This document shows, piece after piece, positions 62,101-64,000 of a stretch of DNA of 64,000 bases. Position 1 is the first letter of the stretch, and each line of letters begins with the position of its first letter. The notes beneath the pieces are model-generated. The model was not told where the DNA came from, made no database searches, and saw only the letters and a program-made list of their open reading frames with translations. The stretch spans positions 12,660,891 through 12,724,890 of the forward strand of contig NW_022145615.1 of assembly GCF_000002235.5 (NCBI RefSeq). The letters are read 5' to 3'. A program made the position numbers and the translations under genes. This DNA is from Strongylocentrotus purpuratus. Lineage: Eukaryota; Echinodermata; Echinoidea; Camarodonta; Strongylocentrotidae.

Positions 62101-62890
62101 AGACGACTGGACTGGCATAAGGGCTAGCAGATCTCCTTATGATCTTACGTTCCAGCATGTCTTGCAATAGACTGCGCACTTCTGAAGTTTCATGGGGAGT
62201 TATTCTTCGATATGGCAGACGTACTGTTTTGTCAGAGGTCACCTTAATTTCGTGGGGTATAAGGTCACATTGTCCCAAGTCAAACTCGTCTCTGGAGAAT
62301 GCCGCTTCATGGTCTGTCAGAAGTTTAGCGATCCTAGATGCATCTTGATAGTCCATCTCACGAAGGCTGATGCCATGAGGAAGCTTAACTTCTTTTCCAT
62401 CAGTGAAGGTGAATTTTTCCTGTGCCGATGATTCATCTGGTGGTTGAATATTTCTTGTAAGTTCAGGTCGACTTCCTTCTTCACCCTTCATCAATTCTGT
62501 CGTGGTGATCAATACATCACATATATTCACCTCAAGCTGGTCATCTCTAGTATGAAGTTGAATCTCATTTCGTTGTTCCAATTGTATGGCAGATGCTATT
62601 GTTGAGTTAGGTGGTATGATGAACTCCTTTTCTCCAGAATTGATTAGGAGTAAATGCATCTCTCCATTTTCAGAGCTACAACATTCTATGACATGAACTT
62701 GGGGTTCAAACGTTGTGATACCCTGAATAAGCCAGACCCTTGACTCTGTAGTTTCACTACTTTGAGAGGGCTTCATTACACAATCCACATGTTGTATAGT
62801 CCTTGCTGGCAATACTTCCTCCATTGCACCAGTAACCACTTCTCTTATATGTGCGTTGCCCACTTTCTCCAAGCGTAAGCAGTCTTTCAC
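59177..62890 (-). CDS. pol: Gypsy pol: reverse transcriptase, RNase H, integrase
   Basis: An open frame of 1237 codons (first codon GTG, so it is probably expressed by frameshift rather than initiated here). Reverse transcriptase has D312 and the YLDD box at 374-377. RNase H has D537, E582 and D608. Integrase has an H2C2 zinc finger (H788, H793, C823, C826) and the catalytic triad D855, D914, E950 with 35 residues between the last two, followed by a GPY/F-like region and a basic C-terminus (RRSRRINK). No chromodomain is evident. Together these copy element RNA into DNA and insert it in the nucleus. All catalytic residues are present. Confidence 0.95.
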   Translation of the reverse strand: MKDCLRLEKVGNAHIREVVTGAMEEVLPARTIQHVDCVMKPSQSSETTESRVWLIQGITTFEPQVHVIECCSSENGEMHLLLINSGEKEFIIPPNSTIASAIQLEQRNEIQLHTRDDQLEVNICDVLITTTELMKGEEGSRPELTRNIQPPDESSAQEKFTFTDGKEVKLPHGISLREMDYQDASRIAKLLTDHEAAFSRDEFDLGQCDLIPHEIKVTSDKTVRLPYRRITPHETSEVRSLLQDMLERKIIRRSASPYASPVVLVRKKSGALRLCIDYRQLNKITVKDSFPIPRIDESLEVMDGAKYFSSLDLSHGYFQITMHPDSVPLTALRVPWGLFEFDRMPQGLCNSPSTFQRVMEVIFSDMNFTKLILYLDDVLVFSKTFEEHLARLGEVFNRLVKHGLKLKGGKCQLFKREVAHLGHIVSEKGVMVDPSKVSRIKSWPTPQSGSELSSFLGLASYYRRFVPDFTRLTAPLHALTGQKSKKKRRKTENTVSDLTFVWTTEAEVSFQELKDRLSSTPVLAYPRFGEEFILEVDASLKGLGACLSQPDRDGHLHPISFASRSLRGVEKNYPDFSSFKIELLALKWAVVEKFKGYLIGTKCIVYTDNNPLAYLQTAQLGATEQRWVAQLAPFQLDIRYRPGKLNRCADALSRCPGNSEEEVKELIGALTVSTVLPAEVVIDGEQQPEEEPQIAPGVYPSYSAEELETIQQQDDALSVCRQYIRGEWKSEDEVKRENTETRSWLKERNNIIECGGVLYRQLPDSKHPQRRRLLVPKSLQEKMLQMAHDQWGHQGINRTLAILRERCFWPGMCSDVRGHVKKCFVCIASKTPTPALRTPRRHLLAFKPLELIAIDFLKLDKGQGGYEDVLVITDAFTKFAQAIPCKNQTAIITARALIDGWIVHYGAPLRIHSDQGRNFESSLVRELCKLYGIEKTHTTPYYPQGNGQTERFNRTLCSMIRSLEPDRRRKWPGLIHQLVFLYNCTPHGTTGLSPYRLLYGREPHTPLDQLIGNGQANWDEDFVTEHSKSLQQAHMVAKQNMETTLKSEKTRHDALPMSSPLSIGTRVLLKKCAFEGRHKLADKVLRDPFIVTAVNETGDVYKIRPMLGGPTRVVNRRLLIIDPREEVLVLNPQAKAREHVSSQQKSLATTDGNNPYFAFLWEPSGLSRPTPGEEKQAILNEEDNLNEDTTATGDESHERANPQQENANYEFECRRSRRINKGQHRNPHNLPVSVLPI

Positions 62891-63597
62891 TAGCTGGAAT
62901 TCTCCCGAGCCTCCTCTGAGGGAAAAAGAGCTCGAAGTGCATTACATCCTAATAATATTGGGAAGTCTCTTTGTCTTTCCCCACAAGACTCCCGCTGTAC
63001 AATCAGAAATCCGACAGTGGCTTCTTGTCCCTTCACCAAAACGCGAGTCCGAACAAAGCCCTCTACTGGTACCTTCGTTGGACCGACCCCAACAATTTTT
63101 ACTGGTAAATCAAACGGGCTCACTTCTCCTACTGCTGCTTCTAGCTGTGAGTGGAACACATCAGAGGGTATTATTGAAGCTTCTGCCCCAGTGTCAAGGA
63201 CACAGCCAATTTTCACTCCAGCAACTTCTGCCATAGCGGTCGGGCTTTCGGACACTAACCCTGCAGTGTTCTTCATCTCCTCAAACGTTGTCGCAACCTC
63301 TGCCACTGAAGTCTGTCTACTGTGGGTCAAACTCAATTCTGCATCATCCTTTCCAGTATCAGTTAAGGACATACCAAATTTTGGGTTTGGGGTGATTTCC
63401 TCCATGGGCTCTTCTGTGTTACACCGTTGTCTAATGTCCTCCGCTGTTTTGCCCTCAACAACACAGGAAACTAGTTTTCCTCTTGTGGCGGAGCATGTTG
63501 GTGATGGATGGTGGTAATTGGTTGGGGTGGAGCTTGATAGTGTTTTGCCGGTATGTTGAAATGCTCTTGGCTCCTTGTTCCCTGTTCCATACTCCAA
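62890..63597 (-). CDS. pro: Gypsy retropepsin-type protease region
   Basis: A 235-codon frame with the aspartic protease motif LDTGAEASIIP (DTGA at 135-138) and a downstream ILLG near 214-217. The enzyme would act as a dimer to cleave the polyprotein. The frame is offset by -1 relative to the upstream gag frame (overlap 63471-63597). The pol frame is again offset by -1 and overlaps its end by about 45 bases. The stop TAG lies at about 62892. The start of the listed frame is only the limit of the open region. Confidence 0.85.
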   Translation of the reverse strand: MEYGTGNKEPRAFQHTGKTLSSSTPTNYHHPSPTCSATRGKLVSCVVEGKTAEDIRQRCNTEEPMEEITPNPKFGMSLTDTGKDDAELSLTHSRQTSVAEVATTFEEMKNTAGLVSESPTAMAEVAGVKIGCVLDTGAEASIIPSDVFHSQLEAAVGEVSPFDLPVKIVGVGPTKVPVEGFVRTRVLVKGQEATVGFLIVQRESCGERQRDFPILLGCNALRALFPSEEARENSS

Positions 63598-64000
63598 GCA
63601 GGGAAGTTTTGATTATCCTGGTTTCTAGGGCCAGTGGGGAAGTTGTACTGAGGCATTGGAAAGTTTGGAGGCACGTTGGGACAGTCTCGCCTGAAATGTC
63701 CCCTCTGGCCACAGCCATAGCATGCTCCATCTGTCTTCCTTCTCTGCAAAGGTCTCGCTCTTTTCAGCCTGGCTACTTCATCTCGAAGATGCTCTAGTTC
63801 TGTCATCATTGCTTTCTGCTGTTCAACCATCTGTTGCATGAGGGGTGTTGAATCATTACTGACTACCCTTCCCACCTCAACATCTACTTCTCGCACTCTG
63901 GGCCTCTGGGTAGTGGGGGTGTCTTAAAAGAGTTGGAGAGCTTCCTCCCTTACTTTGAGAAACCCGCTGGATTCATGTGTCAACTGAATTCGCCTAAGCT
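63471..64000 (-). CDS. gag: Gypsy gag C-terminal part (nucleocapsid), with in-frame stop
   Basis: The frame is open from 63923 to 63471 and contains a coiled-coil-like stretch, then a CCHC zinc knuckle CX2CX4HX4C at about 63681-63722, then a Pro/Gln-rich tail. The knuckle binds element RNA during packaging. An in-frame TAA at 63924-63926 separates it from a further open stretch reaching the window edge, so gag is interrupted in this copy. The N-terminal matrix and capsid parts are outside. Confidence 0.8.

Larger units (their letters stand above)
58440..64000 (-). mobile_element. Ty3/gypsy LTR retrotransposon, 5' part beyond window
   Basis: Minus-strand order is gag (nucleocapsid), protease, reverse transcriptase, RNase H, integrase, which is Ty3/gypsy order. 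The 5' LTR, primer site and most of gag lie past 64000. The left boundary is uncertain because only one LTR is in view. The element lies antisense, downstream of POLR3C exon 7, hence probably within a POLR3C intron. pol is fully open over 1237 codons, suggesting a fairly young insertion, but gag has an in-frame stop and the frames are offset. Confidence 0.9.

Overview
This is eukaryotic, animal nuclear DNA. It has spliced genes with GT-AG introns, cytosolic-type tRNA genes with A and B boxes, abundant microsatellites and many short non-autonomous transposons. The two recognisable host genes, NUDT12 and POLR3C, and the repeat style (tRNA-derived SINEs, long poly-G tracts, TTAA-flanked and hAT-like MITEs, a Ty3/gypsy element) suggest a marine invertebrate deuterostome, most likely an echinoderm. 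That assignment is inference from general character, not from a species marker.

Layout. Positions 1 to about 40,000 hold no protein-coding gene that I can support. This part contains a G-rich minisatellite (1-915), at least a dozen TIR elements, microsatellites, a tRNA-Phe-derived pseudogene (8300-8372), a single tRNA-Ala(UGC) gene on the plus strand (19488) and a tandem array with three tRNA-Ala(UGC) genes plus one broken copy on the minus strand (21175-23880). Positions 40500-43924 (minus) hold a complete four-exon NUDT12, encoding a 459-residue peroxisomal-type ankyrin-Nudix NAD(H) pyrophosphatase. After a repeat-filled intergenic region, 46731-58077 (plus) holds the first seven coding exons of POLR3C, the RPC3 subunit of RNA polymerase III, about 374 residues. 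Its 3' part lies outside the window. A Ty3/gypsy LTR retrotransposon (about 58.4 kb to the right edge, minus strand) sits antisense in the following POLR3C intron.

Relations between parts. NUDT12 and POLR3C are divergently oriented, about 2.8 kb apart, and both are housekeeping genes with no pathway link visible here. POLR3C encodes part of the enzyme that would transcribe the tRNA-Ala genes and tRNA-derived SINEs, but proximity to them has no evident functional meaning. Most of the window is explained by DNA transposon remnants whose target-site duplications can be read directly: exact 8-bp duplications (hAT-like), TTAA (piggyBac-like), TA (mariner-like) and TAA (Harbinger-like). I did not find a clearly new multi-gene system. 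The most unusual structures are the tRNA-Ala tandem array, an approximately 840-bp near-perfect palindrome in POLR3C intron 1, the family of G-tract hAT-like elements, and a 940-bp element made of about six 145-bp tandem units.
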